From Saccharopolyspora galaxeae (GTDB lineage: Bacteria; Actinomycetota; Actinomycetes; Mycobacteriales; Pseudonocardiaceae): 64,000 nucleotides of DNA. The stretch's first letter is position 1. The number at the start of each line of letters is the position of its first letter. A program made the position numbers and the translations under genes. Below, in pieces: positions 57,625 through 64,000 of the stretch. A model generated the notes under the pieces. The model ran no database searches, was not told the origin of the DNA, and worked only from the letters and a program-made list of their open reading frames with translations. The stretch is from assembly GCF_016526145.1 (NCBI RefSeq), contig NZ_JADDUE010000005.1, positions 310,001 through 374,000 of the forward strand, in the 5' to 3' direction.

Positions 57625-58200
57625 GTGAGCGTTGGCAGCGCGACTGGCGCGGTGACACCCAACGGCGGCATCCACGGCGAAGACCTCCACGGCGGGGAAC
57701 CGGCGACTGCCGCCGGACTCCCGGAGCCCGGTACCGACGGCCTCACCACCGACGACGACGAGATCGTCACCTGGTGGGGACTGGTGATCGAGGGATACCA
57801 CCTCACCCAAGAGCGCCTGATGAGCGAGATCGCCGAGCGCTTCGGGCTCACACCAGGGCCCTTCGACATCCTGCTGCGGCTGGTGCGCTCCCCGGAGCAC
57901 CGGATGCCGATGACCAAGCTGGCCAGGGAGGCCGCGCTCAGCAGCGGCGGGTTCACCAAGGTCGCCGACCGGCTCGCCGCGGCCGACCTGATCGTGCGGC
58001 AGCCCTGCGACACCGACCGGCGCGTGACCTACGCGGTGCTGACCGAGCACGGGCGGGAGATCGCCGAAGCCGCCCGCGAAGCGTGCGCGGAGATCCTGCG
58101 CCGCCGCGTGCTGGCGCCGCTGGGCGCGGACCGCTCGCACGCGCTGGCGGAGGCGATGCGCACGCTGCGCGCGGCCAACGGCGACAGCGACGGATTCTGA
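57625..58200 (+). CDS. MarR-family regulator (MhqR-like)
   Basis: A 191-residue MarR protein with a disordered N-terminal extension of about 45 residues (acidic, EDLHGGEPATAAG) and then the winged helix: LVIEGYHLTQERLMSEIAERFGLTPGPFDILLRL, LAREAALSSGGFTKVADRLAAADLI, DRRVTYAVLTEHG. GTG 57625 chosen because AAAGGAG is 5 nt upstream; ATG 57601 lacks one. It is divergent from the wrbA-mhqO-mhqD-like operon and the shared palindrome is the natural operator. Single Cys at QPCDTD next to the wing could sense quinones by alkylation, as in QsrR/YodB-type regulators; inferred. Confidence 0.88.
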   Translation: MSVGSATGAVTPNGGIHGEDLHGGEPATAAGLPEPGTDGLTTDDDEIVTWWGLVIEGYHLTQERLMSEIAERFGLTPGPFDILLRLVRSPEHRMPMTKLAREAALSSGGFTKVADRLAAADLIVRQPCDTDRRVTYAVLTEHGREIAEAAREACAEILRRRVLAPLGADRSHALAEAMRTLRAANGDSDGF

Positions 58201-58210
58201 CCGCGCAGGA

Positions 58211-58753
58211 TCAGCTGCCGGTGCCGCGATGCGGCCGTCCCGCCAGCGGCAGTCGCGCCCGCACCGACCATTCGCCGTCGTAGCCGGTCACCCACGCTTG
58301 TTCGAGCACCGCAGGAGGCGGCAGGTGCCCGGCGATGCCCGCCGCGATGCTCCGCGCGTCCGAAGTGGACACATCCATCGCGACGGTCAGGTGCGGGTCC
58401 ACGTCGTCGCCGTGCGAGCCGCCGTAGGGAACCAGGTGCGGCCAGCGGGACCGGACCGCGTCGGTGAGCTCGCGCAGCGGTTCGAGCGGTTCGGGCCGCA
58501 GCGCGACGAAGCCGTGGTCCGGCTCCGGCAGGGCGAACTCGACGCGCGGCGCGGGCTGACCCGCGAACAGCGCACGCAGCTCGGCCAGCACTGAATCGTC
58601 CACTTCGGACAGCGGCAGGAACGGGTAGAGCACGGTGATGTGCGCGGGCACGCCCGCCCGCGCCGCTGCGGGATGCTCGGCGGCCACCTTCCGCAGCAGC
58701 GCATCCGCGCCGGGAGCAGGCAGCAGCACCGCAGTCGCACCGTGTTCGGGCAT
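58211..58753 (-). CDS. 2H phosphoesterase / 2'-5' RNA ligase-like protein
   Basis: A 180-residue two-histidine phosphoesterase. The two H-x-T-x motifs are HITVLYPF (about residues 38-45) and HLTVAM (about 119-124), about 80 residues apart as usual. Such proteins act on 2',3'-cyclic phosphates or 2'-5' bonds. ATG 58753 starts MPEHGATAVLL. It converges on the MarR gene (10-bp gap) and is followed upstream by a nitroreductase gene on the same strand. Biological substrate unknown. Confidence 0.85.
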   Translation of the reverse strand: MPEHGATAVLLPAPGADALLRKVAAEHPAAARAGVPAHITVLYPFLPLSEVDDSVLAELRALFAGQPAPRVEFALPEPDHGFVALRPEPLEPLRELTDAVRSRWPHLVPYGGSHGDDVDPHLTVAMDVSTSDARSIAAGIAGHLPPPAVLEQAWVTGYDGEWSVRARLPLAGRPHRGTGS

Positions 58754-58861
58754 GGTCCCGTTATACCGGGACCGCCCGCGGCGCGGCCGCTCCAGTGGCC
58801 GTCGCAGCTCGCCCCGTCCGCGGCGCAGTCACCGAAGCACCGCTACGCCGGTGCTTCCGGC

Positions 58862-59884
58862 CTACCGCGTGGCCGCATGGGTGCGCTGACCCGCCGCGGC
58901 GGGCAGCAGCAGCTCGATCGGCTCCCGGCGCGGGGTCGGCGGCACCGGTGAGCCGTAGCCGACGCGCAGCACGGCCCGCGGTTCCAGCGTCCCGTCGAGC
59001 AGCGACCGCAGCTGCGCGCGGGTCTCACCCACCTCGACCACCTGGGACAGGTAGGAGGCGGCCAGGCCCAGCGAGGTCGCGGTCAGCAGCAGCCGCTGCA
59101 TCGCCTGCCCCGCCTCCAGATCCGCCTGCCTGCCCTGGCTGTAGGAACACAGCACCATGGTCAGCGGGTCGTCCTCGAAGTCCTTGCCCGGCACGCGCGG
59201 GCGGGCGTGCCCTCCGGAGAAGTCCCGCAGCACCCATTCGTCCTGGGCTTCCGGCGCCGGACCTGCCGAGGAGGCCTGCACCCCTTCCGGCGCGCCTTCG
59301 CGCAACCCGGTCCACGCCGCCATCTCGGCGCGGAACCGCTCATCGGCCATCTGCGCCTCGTGCGCGCGACGCACCAGGCCGAGCAGCTCGGCGCGCTGCG
59401 CCCGCTCCACCATGTGCACCCAGGCGTGCTCGGTGGCGACCGCGCCGATCAACGTGTTGCGGTGCACCTTCGGCACCGGGGTCGGCAAGAACGGGCGGCG
59501 GTTCGTGCGCCGGGTCGTGATCGCGCGCAGCAGCGCGGACTGCTCGGCGCCGACGTGCACCGAGCCGCCGCGGCGGATCTCGGCCAGCAGCCCGGGAATC
59601 CGGACCGACGGCTGCAAGGTCACCAGCGGCCGCACCCCGACGTGCGCGAGGGCCAGGCGGAGGTTGAACAGCGCGGCACCGCAGCCGAGGCGCAGCTCCC
59701 GGTCCTCCGGATCGGTTCCCGGCATCCGGCGGTCCTGATCCGCGTGCAACTCGATGACCTCGGGAGCGATCCGGAACCGCCAGGGCTGCCGGTTGTGCAG
59801 CGACGGGGCCCGCCCCGCCAGCCGCAGCACCTGCTCGACCTGCTCGGGCGCCAGGCCCAGCGCCGCGGGGAAGGTCGCCTGCAT
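58862..59884 (-). CDS. Acg-like nitroreductase family protein
   Basis: A 340-residue FMN-binding fold protein with two nitroreductase-like halves. Start: LRLAGRAPSLHNRQPWRF, the N-terminal FMN motif of Acg proteins; then ELRLGCGAALFNLRLAL, RRTNRRPF, and QAMQRLLLTATSLGLAASYLSQVVE near the end. Mycobacterial Acg (Rv2032) is a DosR-regulon protein thought to bind and store flavin rather than reduce nitro groups. Upstream, GGGACAAAGTCCC resembles a DosR box. With the DevR-like and HRP1-like genes at the other end of the window, this supports a hypoxia link. Confidence 0.85.
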   Translation of the reverse strand: MQATFPAALGLAPEQVEQVLRLAGRAPSLHNRQPWRFRIAPEVIELHADQDRRMPGTDPEDRELRLGCGAALFNLRLALAHVGVRPLVTLQPSVRIPGLLAEIRRGGSVHVGAEQSALLRAITTRRTNRRPFLPTPVPKVHRNTLIGAVATEHAWVHMVERAQRAELLGLVRRAHEAQMADERFRAEMAAWTGLREGAPEGVQASSAGPAPEAQDEWVLRDFSGGHARPRVPGKDFEDDPLTMVLCSYSQGRQADLEAGQAMQRLLLTATSLGLAASYLSQVVEVGETRAQLRSLLDGTLEPRAVLRVGYGSPVPPTPRREPIELLLPAAAGQRTHAATR

Positions 59885-59963
59885 CTGCGGTGCCTCCTTC
59901 GTGCCACGCGGTCGTGCTCGGCCGACCGGTTCACGATGCCGGGTTCCGGCTGCACCCCCACAC

Positions 59964-59976
59964 GGGACAAAGTCCC
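59964..59976. promoter_or_regulatory. DosR-box-like palindrome before the nitroreductase
   Basis: Perfect palindrome GGGAC-AAA-GTCCC centred about 86 bp before the nitroreductase start. The mycobacterial DosR box is GGGAC-N4-GTCCC, so this one is a base short. Right position and near-right sequence, but not an exact match. Confidence 0.4.
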
Positions 59977-59998
59977 TCGTCAGCGCCTTGAAACAGCG

Positions 59999-60037
59999 AG
60001 GGCGCCGTCGTGGCTGCGAACAGCGGGACGGCGCCCT
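59999..60037 (-). terminator. Terminator hairpin after Cys-rich peptide gene
   Basis: Perfect 11-bp arms AGGGCGCCGTC and GACGGCGCCCT with a 17-nt loop, 34 bp downstream of the stop at 60071 on the minus strand. Confidence 0.65.
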
Positions 60038-60070
60038 GGAAGAACCGGCGGTTCCGGGAGGAGGAGCGGA

Positions 60071-60253
60071 TCAGGCCGGCTGCGGCAGCCGCCTGCCGCC
60101 CTGCACGGTGGCCTGGTAGCAGGGCCTGCACACCTCACCGGTCGAGGTCATGGTCAGTTGCGGCGCCAGCAGCCGCAGGCCGTGCTCCGGGGTCTCCTGG
60201 CAGATGCCGTGGTGGCCGGCCTGCCTGCACAAGCAGGTGCAGATCGCGTCCAT
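60071..60253 (-). CDS. Small Cys-rich protein (DUF6372-like)
   Basis: A 60-residue protein with Cys at positions 5, 7, 9, 18, 42 and 45 (ICTCLCRQAGHHGIC and EVCRPCYQA) plus two His, a pattern suited to metal binding. It resembles small Streptomyces proteins I recall as DUF6372, but that naming is uncertain. ATG 60253 follows a strong GAGGAGGAG. It lies downstream of the carboxylase alpha gene on the same strand and ends in a good hairpin. Role unknown. Confidence 0.65.
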   Translation of the reverse strand: MDAICTCLCRQAGHHGICQETPEHGLRLLAPQLTMTSTGEVCRPCYQATVQGGRRLPQPA

Positions 60254-60335
60254 GGTCTCCTCCTCGCGGGAATTCAGTTCCCCGCCGACCGGCCGTCCAC
60301 AGTGGAGCGCAGGGGCGACCGGCCGGGCGGAGCGC

Positions 60336-62117
60336 TCAGTCCTTGATCGTGCACAGCGGCGCGCCCTGGTTCAGGGAATCGCCGGGCTGCGCGGCCAGCT
60401 CCGTGACGGTGCCGTCCTTGTGCGCGTTGACCGGGTTCTCCATCTTCATCGCCTCCAGCACGCCGATCAGCTCGCCCTTGGCGACCTGCTGGCCGTCCTC
60501 GACCGCCAGCTTGATCAGCGTGCCCTGCATCGGGGCGGTGACGGCGTCCCCGGAAACCGCGGCGCCGCCACCGCCCCCGGTGCGCTTGCGCGGCTTCTTC
60601 TTCGCCCCGCCGGCCGCGGGGGCCGCGGCGGCGCCGAACTCGGCGGGCAGCGAGACCTGCACGCGGCGACCGTCGACCTCGACGACGATGTTCTGCCGCG
60701 GTGCGCTTTCCTCCTCCGGCGGCGCGGAGTCGGTGAACGGCTCCAGCCGGTTGTCGAACTCGGTCTCGATCCAACGGGTGTGCACGGTGAAGGACTCGGC
60801 GCCGGACTCAGCGACGAACGCCGGGTCGGTCAGCACCGTGCGGTGGAACGGCAGCACCGTCGCGATGCCCTCGACCTGCATCTCCGCCAGCACCCGGCGG
60901 GCCCGCGCGATGGCCTGCAGCCGGTCGGAGCCGGTGACGATCACCTTCGCCAGCAGCGAGTCGAACTGCCCGCCGATCACGCTGCCGGACTCCACCCCGG
61001 CGTCCACCCGCACGCCCGGCCCGGCGGGCGGCACGAAGCTGGTCACCGTGCCCGGCGCGGGCAGGAAGTTGCGGCCCGGGTCCTCGCCGTTGATGCGGAA
61101 CTCGATGGAATGGCCCACCGGAGTCGGGTCCTCGGTCAGCCGCAGCCGCTCACCGGCGGCGATGCGGAACTGCTCGTTGACCAGGTCCAGCCCGGTGGTC
61201 TCCTCCGAGACCGGGTGCTCGACCTGCAGCCGGGTGTTGACCTCCAGGAACGAGATCGTGCCGTCCTCGCCGACCAGGAACTCCACGGTGCCCGCGCCGT
61301 GGTAACCGGCCTGCGCGCAGATCCCGCGCGCGGCGGTGTGGATCTGCTCGCGCTGCGCGTCGGTGAGGAACGGCGCCGGGGCCTCCTCGACGAGCTTCTG
61401 GTGCCGCCGCTGCAACGAGCAGTCCCGGGTGCCGACCACGACGACGTTGCCGTGCTGGTCGGCCAGCACCTGGGCCTCCACGTGCCGCGGCCGGTCCAGG
61501 TAGCGCTCCACGAAGCACTCCCCGCGGCCGAACGCCGAGACCGCTTCGCGGACCGCGGAGTCGAACAGCTCCGGGATCTCCTCCAGCGTGCGGGCCACCT
61601 TCAGCCCGCGGCCACCGCCGCCGAACGCGGCCTTGATCGCCACCGGCAGCCCGTGCTCCTTGGCGAAGGCCACCACCTCGTCGGCGTCGGCGACCGGGTC
61701 CTTGGTGCCCGGCACCAGCGGCGCACCGGCCTGCAGCGCGATCCGCCGGGCGGTGACCTTGTCGCCGAGGTCGCGGATGGCCTGCGGGTTCGGCCCGATC
61801 CACACCAGGCCCGCGTCCTGCACGGCCTGGGCGAATTCCGCGTTCTCGGACAGGAATCCGTAGCCGGGGTGCACCGCGTCCGCGCCGGCGCGGTTCGCCG
61901 CCGAGATCACCTTCTCGAAGTCCAGGTAGCTGTCCGCGGCGGTCTGCCCGCCGAGGGCGAACGCCTCGTCGGCCAGTCGCACGAACACCGCGTCGGCGTC
62001 CGGTTCGGCGTACACGGCCACCGACGCGATGCCGGCATCGCGGCACGCGCGCACCACGCGCACCGCGATCTCACCGCGGTTGGCGACCAGAACCTTCTTC
62101 AACCCCATGGTGTGCAC
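60336..62117 (-). CDS. accA3: Acyl-CoA carboxylase alpha subunit (biotin carboxylase + BCCP)
   Basis: A 593-residue protein: biotin carboxylase domain ([24 protein letters not shown]-grasp [46 protein letters not shown]) and a C-terminal biotinyl domain with EAMKMENPV, whose Lys carries biotin, joined by a Gly/Ala/Lys-rich linker (about residues 500-520). It carboxylates biotin with ATP and bicarbonate for the beta subunits. GTG 62117 (alternative ATG 62108). It follows accE and pccB-type genes on the same strand. Similar to AccA3/BccA/PccA, which serve acetyl- and propionyl-CoA carboxylases. Confidence 0.95.
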   Translation of the reverse strand: MHTMGLKKVLVANRGEIAVRVVRACRDAGIASVAVYAEPDADAVFVRLADEAFALGGQTAADSYLDFEKVISAANRAGADAVHPGYGFLSENAEFAQAVQDAGLVWIGPNPQAIRDLGDKVTARRIALQAGAPLVPGTKDPVADADEVVAFAKEHGLPVAIKAAFGGGGRGLKVARTLEEIPELFDSAVREAVSAFGRGECFVERYLDRPRHVEAQVLADQHGNVVVVGTRDCSLQRRHQKLVEEAPAPFLTDAQREQIHTAARGICAQAGYHGAGTVEFLVGEDGTISFLEVNTRLQVEHPVSEETTGLDLVNEQFRIAAGERLRLTEDPTPVGHSIEFRINGEDPGRNFLPAPGTVTSFVPPAGPGVRVDAGVESGSVIGGQFDSLLAKVIVTGSDRLQAIARARRVLAEMQVEGIATVLPFHRTVLTDPAFVAESGAESFTVHTRWIETEFDNRLEPFTDSAPPEEESAPRQNIVVEVDGRRVQVSLPAEFGAAAAPAAGGAKKKPRKRTGGGGGAAVSGDAVTAPMQGTLIKLAVEDGQQVAKGELIGVLEAMKMENPVNAHKDGTVTELAAQPGDSLNQGAPLCTIKD

Positions 62118-62185
62118 ACCATCCCTGTCCGCAATGCTCGTCTTAGGCAGAGTTCTCGTTCTTGAAGATCTTTATGTCCGCGCGC

Positions 62186-62476
62186 TCAGCGCGGGCGGAG
62201 CGAATAGCGCCACGCGCCCGGCCCGGGTCGCGGGGCGGTCTGCGCCGGACCACGGCGCACCTGGTCGGATTTGTCGGCCCAGAACGACACCGGCTGCTGC
62301 GGTTCCGCCGCGCCGCTCGCGCCGCCGAGCGCGGTCAGCGTCGCGGTCAACGCGGCGAGTTCGGTGTCGGTCGGATGCCCGTGCAGGACGCGCAACACCG
62401 GCCGGTCGCCCGCACCGGTGCCGTCGTCCTCGCCCTGCACGACGCTGAGCTGCGGGCCCTGCCCTGGGCTGCTCAT
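62186..62476 (-). CDS. accE: Acyl-CoA carboxylase epsilon subunit
   Basis: A 96-residue AccE/PccE-type subunit found only in actinobacteria. Recognised by LRVLHGHPTDTELAALTATLTAL, a helix that docks on the beta subunit, and the tail motif SFWADKSDQVR and GAWRYSLRPR. It stimulates and stabilises the acyl-CoA carboxylase. ATG 62476 has AAGGAGCC. It lies between the beta and alpha genes, with a large inverted repeat in the 251-bp space after the beta gene. Confidence 0.88.
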   Translation of the reverse strand: MSSPGQGPQLSVVQGEDDGTGAGDRPVLRVLHGHPTDTELAALTATLTALGGASGAAEPQQPVSFWADKSDQVRRGPAQTAPRPGPGAWRYSLRPR

Positions 62477-62527
62477 GGCTGCGGCTCCTTACGGATCATT
62501 TCAGTACGATTTTTGGTCTTCGTTTTG

Positions 62528-62668
62528 TCAGCGGCGTAGCCGCTGAGCGGCGACCATGTACGCAGCCGGACCACCGGCGGGTTCTCAGCGGCTTCCTCGC
62601 GAGGACAGCGATTTCGCCGCGTAGGGAGCTACGTCAGAAATCGATCCCACAGCGAGGAAGCCGCTGAG
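62528..62668. repeat. Compound inverted repeat between pccB and accE
   Basis: Two hairpins. Small: TCAGCGGC, GTA, GCCGCTGA (62528-62546). Large: perfect 17-bp arms CTCAGCGGCTTCCTCGC (62584-62600) and GCGAGGAAGCCGCTGAG (62652-62668), inside which lie a 7-bp pair CGATTTC/GAAATCG (62609-62615, 62637-62643) and a 5-bp pair CGTAG/CTACG (62620-62624, 62629-62633). Both hairpins share the TCAGCGGC core. It fills the gap between the beta-subunit stop and accE. It may be a mobile repeat, an RNA processing or a partial termination element. Confidence 0.85.
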
Positions 62669-62727
62669 GTTCCGCTACCGGCACCGCTACGCAAATCATT
62701 CCGAAAGGACTCCTCGAGGTCGGTTGC

Positions 62728-64000
62728 TCACAGCGGGATGTTGCCGTGCTTCTTGGCGGGCAGGGACTCCCGCTTGTCGGCCAGCATCCGCAGCGACCGG
62801 GCCAGGTGGCCGCGGGTGTGCGACGGCGGGATGACCGAGTCGACGTAGCCGCGTTCGGCAGCGACGTAGGGGTTGCAGAGGGTGTCCTCGTACTCCTGCT
62901 GCAGCTGCGCCCGCAGCGCCTCGACGTCCTCGCCCTTCTCCTCGGCCTCGGCGAGCTGGCGCCGGTAGAGGATGTTCGCCGCGCCCTGCGCGCCCATCAC
63001 CGCGATCTGCGCGGTCGGCCACGCCACGTTGATGTCCGCGCCGAGGTGCTTGGAGCCCATCACGTCGTAGGCGCCGCCGTAGGCCTTGCGCATGATCACG
63101 GTGACCAGCGGGACGGTCGCTTCCGCGTAGGCGTAGAGCAGTTTCGCGCCGCGCCGGATGATGCCGTTCCACTCCTGCCCGGTGCCCGGCAGGAACCCCG
63201 GCACGTCCACGAACGTCACGACCGGGATGTTGAAGGCGTCGCAGGTGCGCACGAACCGGGCGGCCTTCTCGCTGGCGTCGATGTCCAAGGTGCCGGCCAG
63301 CTGGGTCGGCTGGTTGGCGACCACGCCGACGCTGCGGCCCTCGACCCGGCCGAAGCCGACCACGATGTTCGGTGCGAACAGCGCCGAGACCTCCAGGAAG
63401 TCCCCGTCGTCGAGCACTCGGGAGAGCACTTCGTGCACGTCGTAGGGCTGGTTCGGCGAGTCCGGGACGAGCGTGTCCAGTTCCCGGTCCGCCTCGGTGA
63501 CGCCCTCCGCGATCGAACCGGCCTCCGCCTCGGCGTCGAACACCGGCGGTTCGGCGAGGTTGTTCGCGGGCAGGTAGGACAGCAGTTCCTTGACGTAGTC
63601 GATGCCGTCCTGCTCGTCGGAGGCCAGGTAGTGCGCGTTGCCGGAGGTCGAGTTGTGCGTGCGCGCCCCGCCCAGCTCCTCGAAGCTGACCTCCTCACCG
63701 GTGACGGTCTTGATCACGTCCGGGCCGGTGATGAACATGTGCGAGGTCTGGTCGACCATCACGGTGAAGTCGGTGATCGCCGGGGAGTACACCGCGCCGC
63801 CCGCGCACGGGCCCACCACCAGCGAGATCTGCGGCACCACGCCGGAAGCGTGCGTGTTGCGCTTGAAGATCTCCGCGTACAGGCCCAGCGCGGCCACGCC
63901 TTCCTGGATGCGGGCGCCGCCGGAGTCGTTGATGCCGACCAGCGGGCAGCCGGTCTTGAGCGCCAGGTCCATCACCTTGACGATCTTCTCGCCGAAGACC
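62728..64000 (-). CDS. pccB: Acyl-CoA carboxylase beta subunit (5' end beyond window)
   Basis: Carboxyltransferase subunit, cut by the right edge; about 424 C-terminal residues are seen (family total about 530). Motifs: [24 protein letters not shown] and [16 protein letters not shown] in the N-terminal half (biotin/acyl-CoA oxyanion site), and [35 protein letters not shown] and [19 protein letters not shown] in the C-terminal half. It transfers the carboxyl group from biotin to propionyl- or acetyl-CoA. Closest to PccB/AccD5-type; the specificity residue in FxDxPG is D, which favours propionyl-CoA. With accE and accA3 it forms one carboxylase locus. Confidence 0.93.
   Translation of the reverse strand, partial: VFGEKIVKVMDLALKTGCPLVGINDSGGARIQEGVAALGLYAEIFKRNTHASGVVPQISLVVGPCAGGAVYSPAITDFTVMVDQTSHMFITGPDVIKTVTGEEVSFEELGGARTHNSTSGNAHYLASDEQDGIDYVKELLSYLPANNLAEPPVFDAEAEAGSIAEGVTEADRELDTLVPDSPNQPYDVHEVLSRVLDDGDFLEVSALFAPNIVVGFGRVEGRSVGVVANQPTQLAGTLDIDASEKAARFVRTCDAFNIPVVTFVDVPGFLPGTGQEWNGIIRRGAKLLYAYAEATVPLVTVIMRKAYGGAYDVMGSKHLGADINVAWPTAQIAVMGAQGAANILYRRQLAEAEEKGEDVEALRAQLQQEYEDTLCNPYVAAERGYVDSVIPPSHTRGHLARSLRMLADKRESLPAKKHGNIPL

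Overview
The window is high-G+C actinobacterial DNA, most likely from a Pseudonocardiales member such as Saccharopolyspora. This is inferred from codon and base use, the Scr1-type XRE/DUF397 pair, the AccE-type carboxylase subunit, the multi-HAMP kinase and the macrolide-type glycosyltransferase. It looks like chromosome: coding is dense, many stop/start codons overlap, and no phage, integrase, IS element, CRISPR, rRNA or tRNA was seen.

Layout. (1) 1-6382 is a redox/hypoxia-type block: a multi-HAMP histidine kinase (cut by the left edge), a DevR/DosR-like response regulator, a zinc-ribbon peptide, an HRP1-like CBS protein, a flavoprotein disulfide reductase and a 7Fe ferredoxin. (2) 6484-13865 is a GntR-headed catabolic operon with a crotonase-fold enzyme, an ADP-forming acyl-CoA synthetase, an MHS-type transporter and a pair of acyl-CoA dehydrogenases. 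(3) 13914-29279 carries a MOSC protein and a TetR-linked beta-oxidation block (two acyl-CoA ligases, crotonase, two dehydrogenases, thiolase, SDR), then another FadD, a thioesterase, an enoyl-CoA hydratase and a metallo-hydrolase. (4) 29418-36339 holds DUF1697, a dnaK-grpE pair without dnaJ, a secreted AA10 LPMO, an XRE/DUF397 pair and a glycosyltransferase. (5) 36597-42606 is gltBD, with a textbook terminator after gltD. (6) 43283-44578 is a GT87 membrane glycosyltransferase. (7) 44819-49641 is a sulfonate/sulfur block: a Cys-containing leader peptide, SsuC, SsuB, an SsuD-like monooxygenase, an unusual alpha/beta-hydrolase-Rrf2 fusion and a cupin. (8) 49790-54987 holds a metallophosphoesterase, a phosphopantetheinyl transferase, an MBL protein, an MFS pump, a hydrolase and a LURP-one protein. 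(9) 55192-58200 is a quinone-stress module (MhqD-, MhqO- and WrbA-like) divergent from a MarR regulator, with a clear operator between them. (10) 58211-60253 has a 2H phosphoesterase, an Acg-like nitroreductase behind a DosR-box-like palindrome, and a Cys-rich peptide. (11) 60336-64000 is an acyl-CoA carboxylase locus (biotinylated alpha, epsilon, and beta cut by the right edge).

How it fits together. Three catabolic blocks turn acids into acyl-CoAs and shorten them. The carboxylase would use the acetyl- or propionyl-CoA produced, and gltBD fixes nitrogen. Redox blocks at both ends (DevR-like, HRP1, ferredoxin, Acg-like nitroreductase) suggest one hypoxia or nitrosative-stress regulon. The most unusual features are a family of exactly 51-bp intergenic palindromes (five full copies and one degenerate), the hydrolase-Rrf2 fusion in the sulfur block, the leaderless Cys leader peptide, a nested inverted repeat between pccB and accE, and a DevR-like regulator paired with a multi-HAMP kinase instead of a DevS-type one.
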